Part shown: positions 8,501 through 14,610 of the stretch, one piece after another
Layout: each line of letters starts with the position of its first letter
Numbering within the stretch: the stretch's first letter is position 1
Source of the DNA: DATDYQ01 sp035288965
Lineage (GTDB): Archaea; Nanobdellota; Nanobdellia; SCGC-AAA011-G17; JAGVZF01
Direction: 5' to 3'
Assembly: GCA_035288965.1 (NCBI GenBank)
Contig: DATDYQ010000091.1
Span: 1 to 16,728, forward strand
Length of the DNA stretch: 16,728 nucleotides
The notes under the pieces: model-generated
What the model saw: only the letters and a program-made list of their open reading frames with translations
The model's database searches: none
What the model was told of the DNA's origin: nothing
Program-made: the position numbers and the translations under genes

Positions 8501-9644
8501 CAGAATCATTATAATCATTATTATTATAACAAACAATATCAACACAAGCTCCATTTGAACATGTATCTGAACACTGTTCAATTAGCTTTGGACTAACATC
8601 TATATCACAATGGCTTTGTAAAGTTCCGGCATTTATACATGATGCATTTTGGAAATTTTTATAAACATCATCACTAAAACAGAAATTTTCTTCAATGTAT
8701 CCAGTTGCTCCGCAGTCTAAATCATATAAACAATTAACTTCTGTATTTCTACAGTATGAAGAAGTTTGCCCAGGATTCACGCACTGATCTACTGTTCTTT
8801 CATTTCCATCTGTACATTCATTATCATTAAAGCAAGTTATATTTTGATAAGTACATTGTGAGTTTATTTGCCCAGGATTCAAGCAAGTATCTTTAGTATA
8901 AGCATCAGAATCATTACAATCATTATCATTTGAACATTGAGATCCTGTAAAAGCTACACACTCTTCAAACATTTGCTTAGCTGCAGGTGTCCAGTAATCA
9001 CTGCTTCTCTTTCCATTTTTAATAGTTTCTAATCCATAGAAACAAACTTTACTATTAAGAGTCTTGCCATTAACTAATTGAGTTCCTGCAGAAGCATAAG
9101 ATATTACATCACCTATATCTAAACCTGCACTTCCTGTATAAGTTCCTGCAGTTTTTACAAATCCAGAAGCTTTATTTTCATCTGCCAAATAATAATAAGG
9201 TATTGCTAATGAAGATCCAGACTGGTAAAAAGCATCTGTATAAACTTGAATAATTTGAGAATTTTTATTTACATTTAAAGGCTTGTTATTAGCTAATTGA
9301 GAAATACCATCATTGTCTGTCAAACCAAAAACAGCTCCATGATAATAGTTAGATATAATAGTAGGCCTTTGTCCTATTGGAATTTTTGAAGGGTTATCAA
9401 AAAGTTCATCTCCAACAAAAACAATTTTATATTTTGAGAAATCAGTTGTTGATATCTTATTTTCTTGTATTGTATTAACACTTAATCCTGAAGAATTAAA
9501 TTCATTAATAATATTTTGATCAATTCTAATGTCTTTATTGTAAATGTATGCAACATCTGCTGCAGAAATTAAAGGCAATACTAATACTATTGCCAATAAA
9601 GCTACGATTAAGCTCTTTTTTGCCCACATAACTATTTTATTCAT
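5556..9644 (-). CDS. Giant secreted Cys-rich repeat protein with C-terminal VWA domain (1362 aa)
   Basis: Residues 1-28 are a signal peptide (ALLAIVLVLPLISA). Residues 29-235 match in layout the N-terminal domain of the 1256-residue protein. Residues 237-805 are tandem Cys-rich repeats of about 33-45 residues with Asp/Asn loops resembling calcium sites (CNDSDAYTKDTCLNPG). Residues 808-932 form a CARDB-like beta domain, followed by more Cys-rich repeats to about 1115. Residues 1118-1145 match the myxobacterial-type Cys-rich motif (CGNNILDSGEQCDDGNINDG). Residues 1158-1350 are a von Willebrand factor A domain with a complete MIDAS: DRSLS at 1165-1169, Thr in GNTNYYDS near 1252, and Asp in FVSDGKPSG at 1282. 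No C-terminal membrane helix is present, so it is secreted or held by partners. The N-x-S/T sequons and disulfide-type spacing fit an extracellular stalk with a binding head; the ligand is unknown. Confidence 0.93.
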   Translation of the reverse strand: MNKIVMWAKKSLIVALLAIVLVLPLISAADVAYIYNKDIRIDQNIINEFNSSGLSVNTIQENKISTTDFSKYKIVFVGDELFDNPSKIPIGQRPTIISNYYHGAVFGLTDNDGISQLANNKPLNVNKNSQIIQVYTDAFYQSGSSLAIPYYYLADENKASGFVKTAGTYTGSAGLDIGDVISYASAGTQLVNGKTLNSKVCFYGLETIKNGKRSSDYWTPAAKQMFEECVAFTGSQCSNDNDCNDSDAYTKDTCLNPGQINSQCTYQNITCFNDNECTDGNERTVDQCVNPGQTSSYCRNTEVNCLYDLDCGATGYIEENFCFSDDVYKNFQNASCINAGTLQSHCDIDVSPKLIEQCSDTCSNGACVDIVCYNNNDYNDSDAYTKDTCLNPGTIQSSCNYQDIACITNNDCNDSDVYTKDTCKNPNTPQSYCEYEDIECITDNDCNDNNHLTTDICLNPGTISSQCDHNPVECVYDSDCNDNNSSTSDSCLNNICHNDPIECFTNADCGTDSQSSLFCSSNNVVQTTTNYTCLNAGTKNSQCTHNTETSTIEQCSDICSNGACVDINCNTDSDCSDDDERTVDKCVNPGTTASFCRNTEVNCLNDLDCGATGYIEENFCFSDDVYKKYQNATCIDPATLDSYCVISVTPIKTQECEDANENTYDYCYQPQNQSAICNHDFVQCDNNNDCGTTQLLNNFCKGDDLWANYSVPLCNNPGLPNSQCSSENEQNFVEECSFGCSNGQCNEAECTYDYECGIIHGNEFCVGDDLHTITITPVCTVGSCDENTNEVVETCEFGCSQGACLEGGHDVGFIDFTNSFNKIFLEYNNGTDILDEMPVISCNETIKAKVEAKNFGDFYENVTLNGNAGGIVFSLSDINNMIPGGTNFRTSLSPYINLNLPSGFYNITVEAIIPIDDNPSNNQAIRTIEIQCETPECTQNNDCGSITSIITCNGNNVVNVTNAPQCITGECSENIINNILEVCQFGCYQGECIPGECEVDSDCPSDTETEQCLGNDLNVTSVDYFCNQGTCQQETESNIEECTFGCSENQCIPGECNDNADCGSEEVDNFCVGDDLHTVTTTPICTQELTCDETTNEQIIICEFGCSNGQCNPYTPNCGNNILDSGEQCDDGNINDGDGCSSQCLVETCEDVCKEKPFDFDVQIDRSLSTLMPFGYLGYVDPIQIWLITGPSKILVEKLSADVFVHSALESNQKNKIGITAFSSKVVNIRDLSNNEENLKEGIWSINVFGNTNYYDSIVYGVDKLNSQGRKNTQKIIIFVSDGKPSGIDGASKAIEAAKYARDHNVKIYTIGIDGILHVNAPLLVDMARISGGRYYFANTPAALKDIYKRLGEETCSEICSV
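7762..7831. repeat. Exact 70-bp internal duplication, copy A
   Basis: It is identical to 8656-8725 (offset 894) inside the VWA-protein gene. It encodes the GATGYIEENFCFSDDVYK segment. The surrounding repeats are similar only at protein level, so this identity implies recent duplication or gene conversion. Confidence 0.9.
8376..8420. repeat. 45-bp near-identical repeat, copy 1 of 3
   Basis: It matches 8478-8522 at 43 of 45 positions and 8883-8927 at 41 of 45. It encodes the NDCNDSD-x-YTKDTC segment of the Cys-rich stalk in reverse orientation to the displayed strand. Confidence 0.85.
8478..8522. repeat. 45-bp near-identical repeat, copy 2 of 3
   Basis: It is the same unit as 8376-8420 with two changes. 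One change turns the expected Cys codon into Tyr (NNNDYNDSD instead of NNDCNDSD), so this module has lost a stalk cysteine. Confidence 0.85.
8656..8725. repeat. Exact 70-bp internal duplication, copy B
   Basis: It is identical to 7762-7831. Similarity continues at protein level on both sides (ERTVDQCVNPG and ERTVDKCVNPG upstream in the protein), marking a duplicated multi-repeat block of about 300 residues. Confidence 0.9.
8883..8927. repeat. 45-bp near-identical repeat, copy 3 of 3
   Basis: It is the same Cys-rich unit as 8376-8420 with four changes. It encodes the first stalk repeat after the N-terminal domain. Confidence 0.8.
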
Positions 9645-9653
9645 TAGAAGAAG

Positions 9654-9700
9654 TTTTTAAACATTATTATCGTCGAAGAAATATATTTTTAGTGCTACTT
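9654..9700 (-). promoter_or_regulatory. Conserved promoter element, copy 2
   Basis: It is the counterpart of 5184-5230 (45 of 47 bases), placed 9 bp before the ATG of the VWA protein, compared with 41 bp in the other copy. The minus strand contains the TATA-like tract ctaaaaatatatttc followed by cttcgacgataataatg. A start site near 9660 would give a leader of about 15 nt. The differing distance to the gene means the conserved block is a unit in its own right, not just the leader. Confidence 0.78.
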
Positions 9701-9721
9701 AACACAAGTGAACATGGAAAA

Positions 9722-10237
9722 TTAATAACCTAAACAACTTCGGTATTTGAGAACATCTCTGTATTTCCAGAATAAACTTATTTTATCAGTGTTTATCTTG
9801 AAAGACAAATCTCTGTTATTATTCATTTCTTTTGCAACTTCACAAAAATTAGCACTATTTAATTTTGAAAGATATTTTGATGGAAAGCTTACCTCTATAT
9901 CAGCTCTAGGTTGCTGATCTTCAAGATATTCTACATTTTTTCCTTTTATGTAATATCTATACCTCTTATCATTATTATATACACTTATAAGAATTGAAGC
10001 ATCTTTTGGTAAGTTATTTATTACAGGGCTTTTTTTAAGATATTCAGGAAAGTTTTCAACTGTTGCTTTGTTGTTTATTCCTTCATGAACAACTGAATCA
10101 ATAACTTTTCCAAATATTTCTGGTTTGACTGCATATGTAACCCAGATAATCCCGATTATAAGTATTATTATTGCTATTGTTATCTTCCAGTTTAGATTTC
10201 TAACTTTTTCCTTGAAAAGATGAAGTTTTTGATTCAT
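9722..10237 (-). CDS. Single-pass membrane protein with SCP2-like extracytoplasmic domain (171 aa)
   Basis: A basic N-terminus (residues 1-17) precedes one transmembrane helix at about 18-37 (ITIAIIILIIGIIWVTYAV). This is an uncleaved anchor, so residues 38-171 probably face outside. The soluble part has a helix (VIDSVVHEG), a two-strand segment (ILISVYNND, YRYYIKGKNVEYL), and a C-terminal motif ADIEVSFPSKYL...ISLFWKYRDVLKYRSCLG. The latter recalls SCP2 sterol-transfer-like domains seen in related archaea, but I cannot confirm this without a profile search. It stands upstream of the VWA gene on the same strand, separated by that gene's own promoter. A TATA-like tract at about 10269-10280 (minus) fits the chosen ATG. 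Confidence 0.8.
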   Translation of the reverse strand: MNQKLHLFKEKVRNLNWKITIAIIILIIGIIWVTYAVKPEIFGKVIDSVVHEGINNKATVENFPEYLKKSPVINNLPKDASILISVYNNDKRYRYYIKGKNVEYLEDQQPRADIEVSFPSKYLSKLNSANFCEVAKEMNNNRDLSFKINTDKISLFWKYRDVLKYRSCLGY

Positions 10238-10342
10238 GTTGATAAGTTTATTAAAAAAGTTTTTAAGGGTTTATATAATTTAGGAATTACCTGTTATTTC
10301 TCCCTCAACAATATTTAAAAAGCTTAGCTATATGTGTTTTTT
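10238..10342. promoter_or_regulatory. Divergent promoter region
   Basis: It lies between the minus gene starting at 10237 and the plus gene starting at 10343. The minus strand has aattatataaac at about 10269-10280. The plus strand has atatttaaaaagc at about 10311-10323, about 26 nt before 10343, indicating a leaderless or near-leaderless transcript. Confidence 0.6.
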
Positions 10343-10651
10343 ATGCCAGATGTAGAAAGATATATGAAAGGAAAAGTACTTTCAATCGGAGATATAGATG
10401 ATGAAGGTTTTTCTTTATCATTAAGAGTAACTGAAGGGGAAAATGGGATTACTAATACAATAAAAGTTGTTTCTTATGATACAGACTCTTTAAAGATGGA
10501 CGTAGATGAACTTAGTGTTTTGCATGAAGGGTTAAAAAAAGTTTATGATGATGTTGACCACATGGAAATTATAGCTGGTGTTCAGGAACAACCAAAAGAA
10601 GATAAAATGAAATATAGTGCAAGCGGGCTATTAAGAATTTTAGGGCAATAA
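10343..10651 (+). CDS. Small soluble unknown protein (102 aa)
   Basis: The ATG at 10343 is preferred over a GTG three codons earlier because the TATA-like box is centred about 26 nt upstream of it. The first 50 residues alternate like beta strands (GKVLSIGDIDDEGFSLSLRV, NTIKVVSYD), followed by a helical stretch (DELSVLHEGLKKVYDD), a polar Glu/Gln/Lys linker and a short conserved-looking tail (SASGLLRILGQ). No signal or membrane segment is visible. The family is not recognised. It is followed after 49 bp by the membrane-protein operon and may or may not be co-transcribed with it. Confidence 0.75.
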   Translation: MPDVERYMKGKVLSIGDIDDEGFSLSLRVTEGENGITNTIKVVSYDTDSLKMDVDELSVLHEGLKKVYDDVDHMEIIAGVQEQPKEDKMKYSASGLLRILGQ

Positions 10652-10700
10652 AAACACTTAAAAAGATTTATTCCTATTTATTAAAATAAAAAGAGGTAAA

Positions 10701-11009
10701 ATGGTATCAGATTTAACTAACACACTTATACTTCCTGCAGTTTTGGGAGGAGTTGGTGGTTTAACAAGAGGGTTTGTCGGATTGATGAAAGCTTTATCTT
10801 TAAGAAGAAAAATATTATGGGGATATTATGCTATAACTGTATTAGTTGCTGTGGTTATTGGAATTTTTATAGGATTAATATTTAATTTTGATTATAGATT
10901 ATCTCTTTTAGCAGGTTATGCAGGAACAGATATTTTAGAGGGAATTTATAAGAGTTTTGCAGTCCAGAAAGTTTATGTTTCTTCATCAAAATCTATAAAA
11001 AAGAAATAA
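10701..11009 (+). CDS. Small two-helix membrane protein (102 aa)
   Basis: A Shine-Dalgarno-like gaggt at 10693-10697 sets the ATG. Residues 7-30 are a Gly-rich hydrophobic segment (LILPAVLGGVGGLTRGFVGL). Residues 37-62 are a clear transmembrane helix (ILWGYYAITVLVAVVIGIFIGLIF). Residues 66-85 are a weaker helix ending GYAGTDILEGIYK, and the tail is basic. The size and layout recall small holin-like or S-element-like membrane proteins, but there is no other virus-like gene nearby, so no function is assigned. A TATA-like cttaaaaag at about 10657-10665 may give it its own promoter. It abuts the next gene with a 1-bp gap. Confidence 0.78.
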   Translation: MVSDLTNTLILPAVLGGVGGLTRGFVGLMKALSLRRKILWGYYAITVLVAVVIGIFIGLIFNFDYRLSLLAGYAGTDILEGIYKSFAVQKVYVSSSKSIKKK

Positions 11010-11010
11010 A

Positions 11011-11376
11011 ATGGCTAATAAACAACTGGTAGCTTTTATTAAAGAAGCTAGAAAAAGAGGTTACAGCGATTATGCAATAAGAAAGCCTTTGCTTGACAAA
11101 GGATGGTCTATTAATGAAGTTGAAAATGCTTTTTCATCTGCCACTCCTAAAATAAGAATAAAATCAAAAAATAAAGTTGCATTATATTTAGACTCAGATG
11201 TTCTTGAAGTTTTGGAAAAAAGAGCTAAAAAGAAATTGTTAACTTTAGGGGAGCAGATTGAAGATATTTTAAGAAGAAGTGCAATAAGTGGAGGAAAAGC
11301 AAAAAAATTAAGTGATAAAATGGATGATAAGCTTATAGCTATTTTTTCAAGAAGAAATTACAAAAAGAAAAAATAA
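11011..11376 (+). CDS. UBA-like plus ribbon-helix-helix-like small protein (121 aa)
   Basis: Residues 3-40 form a three-helix motif common in DPANN proteins (LVAFIKEARKRGYSDYAIRK, then LLDKGWSINEVENAF), of the UBA-like/SHOCT-like type. Residues 52-90 resemble a ribbon-helix-helix fold: a strand KVALYLDSDV, then helices VLEVLEKRAKK and LGEQIEDILRRSA. The tail is Lys/Arg-rich. This suggests a DNA- or membrane-surface-binding regulator, by inference. Its stop overlaps the ATG of the flippase-like gene (taatg), so translation is coupled and the three genes 10701-12497 act as one operon. Confidence 0.8.
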   Translation: MANKQLVAFIKEARKRGYSDYAIRKPLLDKGWSINEVENAFSSATPKIRIKSKNKVALYLDSDVLEVLEKRAKKKLLTLGEQIEDILRRSAISGGKAKKLSDKMDDKLIAIFSRRNYKKKK

Positions 11377-12497
11377 TGAGATTTAAATTTGATATAAAGA
11401 AATTCTTAAGTATATTTATCCTAATTGGATTAATAATCTGGCTGATAACATATTTGTATCTTCATTCAAATGATTTCAAAAGTTTATCTTTAGTTTCTCC
11501 ATGGCTGATAATTGTTTTAATTGTACTATTTATAGCTAATTATTTAATAATAGGATTAGCCACAAAAATTCTTCTTAAACCTCTTTATATTAAACTCGGG
11601 TTTTTAGAATCAATACAAATAGCTTTTATGACTGGGTTTTATAATTTAGTTACTCCATTTAAAGGAGGTTTTGCTGCAAGAGCTGTTTATCTCAGTAAAA
11701 AGCATAACTCTTCATATACAGATTTTGTTGCAGCAACTTCTGCTAATTACATAATGTCATTTTTAGCTGCAGGGATGCTTGGAATTATATCAGTTTCAAT
11801 AATATTCCTATATAAATTTACATTTAATCTGCCTGTTTTGCTTATATTTATAGCAACTACTTTTATTTGTTTGATACTAGTTTATTTCTATAAATTAATT
11901 CCATTTACAAAATATCCTATTTTAAATTATTTTGTTGCAATAATAAACAGTTATTATGTAATAAGGAAAAATAAACAAACAATTATCTATACTTTTGTTC
12001 TTTCATTTGTACAGATTATTATAGGCGCAATAATGCTTATGATTCAGTTTAGGATTTTTAATGTTCCTTTAAATTTCATAGAAGCGATATTTTTATCATC
12101 AATAGGAATGATAGGATTAGTAATAGCAATAACTCCTGCAGGAATTGGTATTTCTGAAGCAATTACTGTATTTGCATCTTTAATTATAGGAATATCTCCA
12201 GTAAGCTCTCTTTCAGCAGCTCTTTTAGGTAGAGTTGTTTCAATAATAGTTCTCTTTGTTTTAGGACCATTATCTTCATACTTGCTTATGAAAGCAAGAC
12301 CATATCATCAAAGAATAGATCCAAGAAAAACAGATGTGATAGAATCAGCTTACAAAGATATGAATAATGTTTATCACAAAACTAAATATCTAAAAGACGA
12401 ATTCCGCCATTTAGTAGGCAAATACTCAAGGAAAAGATCAAAATCAGGTGCAAAAATCCATTTTGACTCAAAATATAAAAAAGATTATGGGCTTTAA
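11376..12497 (+). CDS. LPG-synthase-TM / flippase-like (UPF0104) membrane protein (373 aa)
   Basis: It is a polytopic membrane protein with about eight predicted helices (near 9-29, 42-62, 120-145, 151-172, 203-225, 234-255, 260-274, 284-305). Characteristic signatures of the lysylphosphatidylglycerol-synthase transmembrane/flippase-like family are TGFYNLVTPFKGGFAARAVY at 86-105 and ITPAGIGISEAI at 252-263. The length without the extra catalytic domain matches archaeal flippase-like members often found beside glycosyltransferases, where they are thought to move or process polyprenyl-linked sugars. Residues 308-373 form a basic, soluble cytosolic tail. It is the last gene of the operon and starts on the stop codon of the previous gene. 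The substrate is unknown. Confidence 0.88.
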   Translation: MRFKFDIKKFLSIFILIGLIIWLITYLYLHSNDFKSLSLVSPWLIIVLIVLFIANYLIIGLATKILLKPLYIKLGFLESIQIAFMTGFYNLVTPFKGGFAARAVYLSKKHNSSYTDFVAATSANYIMSFLAAGMLGIISVSIIFLYKFTFNLPVLLIFIATTFICLILVYFYKLIPFTKYPILNYFVAIINSYYVIRKNKQTIIYTFVLSFVQIIIGAIMLMIQFRIFNVPLNFIEAIFLSSIGMIGLVIAITPAGIGISEAITVFASLIIGISPVSSLSAALLGRVVSIIVLFVLGPLSSYLLMKARPYHQRIDPRKTDVIESAYKDMNNVYHKTKYLKDEFRHLVGKYSRKRSKSGAKIHFDSKYKKDYGL

Positions 12498-12617
12498 TTA
12501 TTAAAAATTCAATAAAGAATACTAAAGCTTCATATTTTTAATTCTTTCGTTTCATAAAACATAACAAATTAAATTACATTAAATCTTAAATACTTGTAAA
12601 CTATGATTTATTGTACC
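12498..12617 (+). promoter_or_regulatory. Intergenic region with promoter for the 271-aa gene
   Basis: A T-rich tract at 12533-12552 (catatttttaattctttcg) may end the upstream operon. A TATA-like tcttaaatac at 12584-12593 lies about 26-30 nt before the ATG at 12618, favouring that start over the ATG at 12603. Confidence 0.5.
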
Positions 12618-13433
12618 ATGAACGAAAGCCCAAAAGGAAAAAGTTTGGAAGGTACAGTTGGTTCTAAAGAAAAAGAATTTGAAATAGAAGGAAAACTTAT
12701 TGCTATTGACAGACCAACAGTAGGAAGATATGTCTTGGTAACTGTTGAAAGAGATGACAGCACTTTTTGTGCAGGGAAATATGATTATGGAGATGCTGAT
12801 GTATCTGCAAGAATGGAATCTTCTTTTAGGTATTATAGTGGTAAACGAGTAAAATTAAAACTAGGCCAATCGTTGAACAAAAGTCAGGATTTTTATGAAG
12901 GTCTTGGTCCAGTTCAGCTAGTTAAATCAAAAAATGAAGAAAATGGCAGCAAAGCAAAACCAGGCACAGCTTTAAACCCAGATAAAAGATATGTTATTGG
13001 AAGTCTGAATGCTGTTAAAACACTTAATGGCCTTCTTGAAGTTTATTTATTCCCTCATGGAATAACATGTACACCAAAATGGAATAACATTCCAAAAGGA
13101 AGTTATGAATATGTTGATTCTCCCAAATCACAAGCTGATACTCAAAAAATTCCTCTTGCAATAGTTAGGAAATCTGTCTTTTTTAGAAATGTTACTAATT
13201 GGTTAAATGTAGGATATATAGTAGGTTTAGACGATAACTTAAGAACAGATGTATATGTCCCAATATTTGATGAAAATGGGCTTCATAACATAAACATAGT
13301 TCCTGTAGGTATGAAGGATATACATTTTGATACTCCAGAATATGAATCAGGAATTGTAGTTCCATTAAGAAATTTTGCAGTAGCTTATGAAAAAACCAGC
13401 GGAAAAAAAGTCTTTATGAGAATTAATCTTTAG
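12618..13433 (+). CDS. Unknown soluble protein (271 aa)
   Basis: No family is recognised. There is no signal peptide or membrane helix, so it is presumably cytosolic. Residues 20-80 look like a beta-barrel-type module (FEIEGKLIAIDRPTVGRYVL, then TFCAGKYDYGDA). Residues 98-120 are a polar linker (KSKNEENGSKAKPGT). Residues 124-271 form a second beta-rich region containing conserved-looking aromatic pieces (LEVYLFPHGITCTPKWNN, VTNWLNVGYIVGLDD, DVYVPIFDENG). It is a single-gene unit with its own TATA box and a probable leaderless start. The ATG at 12603 would fall too close to the predicted transcription start, so 12618 is chosen. Confidence 0.75.
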   Translation: MNESPKGKSLEGTVGSKEKEFEIEGKLIAIDRPTVGRYVLVTVERDDSTFCAGKYDYGDADVSARMESSFRYYSGKRVKLKLGQSLNKSQDFYEGLGPVQLVKSKNEENGSKAKPGTALNPDKRYVIGSLNAVKTLNGLLEVYLFPHGITCTPKWNNIPKGSYEYVDSPKSQADTQKIPLAIVRKSVFFRNVTNWLNVGYIVGLDDNLRTDVYVPIFDENGLHNINIVPVGMKDIHFDTPEYESGIVVPLRNFAVAYEKTSGKKVFMRINL

Positions 13434-13483
13434 TTCTCGCATTATATTTAGCTTTTTCTTATAATTATTACCAACAGCAAAGG

Positions 13484-13514
13484 TTTATAAATATGTAAGT
13501 ACATGTACTTACAT
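13484..13514 (+). promoter_or_regulatory. TATA box plus 22-bp perfect palindromic operator
   Basis: The TATA box tttataaat occupies 13484-13492. It is followed directly by a perfect 22-bp palindrome at 13493-13514 (half-site atgtaagtaca) that covers the expected transcription start and the first two bases of the start codon at 13513. Such a position fits an autorepressor operator; the AbrB-like domain encoded two genes down is the obvious candidate binder (inference). Confidence 0.8.
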
Positions 13515-13710
13515 GAAAGACAGGAAACACATGAAAAAGGCAAGAGAAAAAAGGATTGAGTCTATTAAGAAACAGATAGGAAAGCATGAAGAAAAGATAA
13601 AAAAAGAAAAGGGGAGGCTGGATACAACTAAAGATTATTGGAAGAAGGAAATAGATGATAAATTTTTAAAACAGATTGAAGAAGACGAAGAATATTTAGA
13701 GGGAAAATAA
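13513..13710 (+). CDS. Small charged coiled-coil protein (65 aa)
   Basis: The protein is almost entirely Lys/Glu/Arg. Residues 7-36 form a long amphipathic helix (MKKAREKRIESIKKQIGKHE), a break occurs at GRLDTTKDYW (38-47), and an acidic second helix follows (LKQIEEDEEYLE). The fold is probably a helical hairpin. The TATA box about 26 nt upstream and the palindrome over the start support a leaderless ATG at 13513; an in-frame ATG six codons later is less likely. The stop overlaps the ATG of the nucleotidyltransferase gene (taatg), so the pair is translationally coupled. The small charged partner plus NTase layout resembles toxin-antitoxin-like pairs, but this family's role is not known to me. 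Confidence 0.82.
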   Translation: MKDRKHMKKAREKRIESIKKQIGKHEEKIKKEKGRLDTTKDYWKKEIDDKFLKQIEEDEEYLEGK

Positions 13711-14492
13711 TGGAAGCTCAGATAAAAACAACAGTTAAGGCAGGGAATTCTTCAGCAGTGATACTTCCAAGATCATGGCTGGATAAAGATGTTAGAGTTG
13801 AACTGGTAAAGAAAACTTATGAAACAATGCTGTTGGATGTCATTAATATATCTAAAAGATATATAGACTTAAAAGAAATCATAGGTGTATATTTAGTAGG
13901 AAGTTATGCAAGGAAAGAAGAAGATGAAAATAGTGATATAGACATACTGATTATAACAAACAATATTGATAAAGAGATGATTAGTGAAGGAATCTATAAC
14001 ATATTAATAGTCTCATCAAAATTATTAAAGCAAAAATTAGACGAAGACTTATTACCTGTTGGACAAATGATAAAGGAAGCCAGGCCATTATTAAACTCAG
14101 ATTATCTGAGTTCTATAGAAGTAAAAATAACTAAAAAGAATGTTAAATGGTATATTGATACTACAGAAGATAAATTGAAAATAGTAAAAGAGGCAGTAAA
14201 AAGAACAAAAAAGAACAATAAAAACTGCATTAATGATATTGTTGCCTACACACTTATTTTAAGGATAAGAACATTATATATAATTAAAAAATTAATGGAA
14301 AATCAGGAATATTCAAAAAAGGATTTTGTAAGGTTAATTAAAAAAATTTCTAAGGGAGGAAATGCCTATGAAAGATACCTGGCTGTAAAAAACAACTTAA
14401 AAGATGAAAAAGGTATTAGTATTAAAGAAGCTGAAGAATTGTGCGAATATTTAGAAAATCAGTTAACACATGTTAAAAATTTGTTGAAATAA
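13710..14492 (+). CDS. AbrB-like / nucleotidyltransferase fusion (260 aa)
   Basis: Residues 1-33 form a swapped-hairpin AbrB/DUF2080-like DNA-binding segment (TTVKAGNSSAVILPRSWL). Residues 40-125 are a minimal Pol-beta-type nucleotidyltransferase: VGSYARKEEDENSDIDILI at 63-81 supplies the G-S pair and the metal-binding Asp76 and Asp78. A third carboxylate strand is not obvious (YNILIV). Residues 145-260 are all-helical, resembling the HEPN-like C-terminal region of MNT-HEPN or aminoglycoside-adenylyltransferase proteins, but I see no R-x4-6-H RNase motif. The reaction would be nucleotide transfer to a protein or RNA target (inferred). It forms an operon with the preceding coiled-coil gene, likely autoregulated through the palindrome at 13493-13514. 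Confidence 0.85.
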   Translation: MEAQIKTTVKAGNSSAVILPRSWLDKDVRVELVKKTYETMLLDVINISKRYIDLKEIIGVYLVGSYARKEEDENSDIDILIITNNIDKEMISEGIYNILIVSSKLLKQKLDEDLLPVGQMIKEARPLLNSDYLSSIEVKITKKNVKWYIDTTEDKLKIVKEAVKRTKKNNKNCINDIVAYTLILRIRTLYIIKKLMENQEYSKKDFVRLIKKISKGGNAYERYLAVKNNLKDEKGISIKEAEELCEYLENQLTHVKNLLK

Positions 14493-14543
14493 AAAACAAT
14501 TTGTTTTCTTGACTTAAAGTTTCTTACTGAGTAATATAAAAAA

Positions 14544-14591
14544 CTTTAAATACACCACATTACCATAGTAATTGTATTGTAATGTTACAAT
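14544..14591 (+). promoter_or_regulatory. Promoter and palindromic operator of RHH gene
   Basis: The TATA box is ctttaaatac at about 14544-14553. The inverted repeat attgtaa-tg-ttacaat at 14576-14591 spans the expected transcription start. This is a typical place for an autoregulatory ribbon-helix-helix site (inference). Confidence 0.65.
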
Positions 14592-14610
14592 ATATATGGG
14601 AAAGGTTAAA

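Noticed and set aside
8376..8927. CRISPR-like regular repeats
   Set aside because: Repeats lie in frame inside a long open reading frame, vary in sequence and encode Cys-rich protein modules; spacing is irregular and there are no spacers.
9644..9664. Six-codon leader peptide MFKNFF ending on the start codon of the VWA gene
   Set aside because: The ATG lies at or before the transcription start predicted from the TATA-like tract, and the equivalent frame in the other promoter copy runs on without the same stop, so it is probably chance.
10334..10342. GTG start three codons before the chosen ATG
   Set aside because: The TATA-like box is centred about 26 nt before the ATG at 10343, so the GTG would lie at or upstream of the transcription start.
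14572..14610. TTG start extending the RHH protein
   Set aside because: It lies inside the palindrome at or before the predicted transcription start; the extension is unlike RHH proteins, and aaaggt precedes the ATG at 14611.
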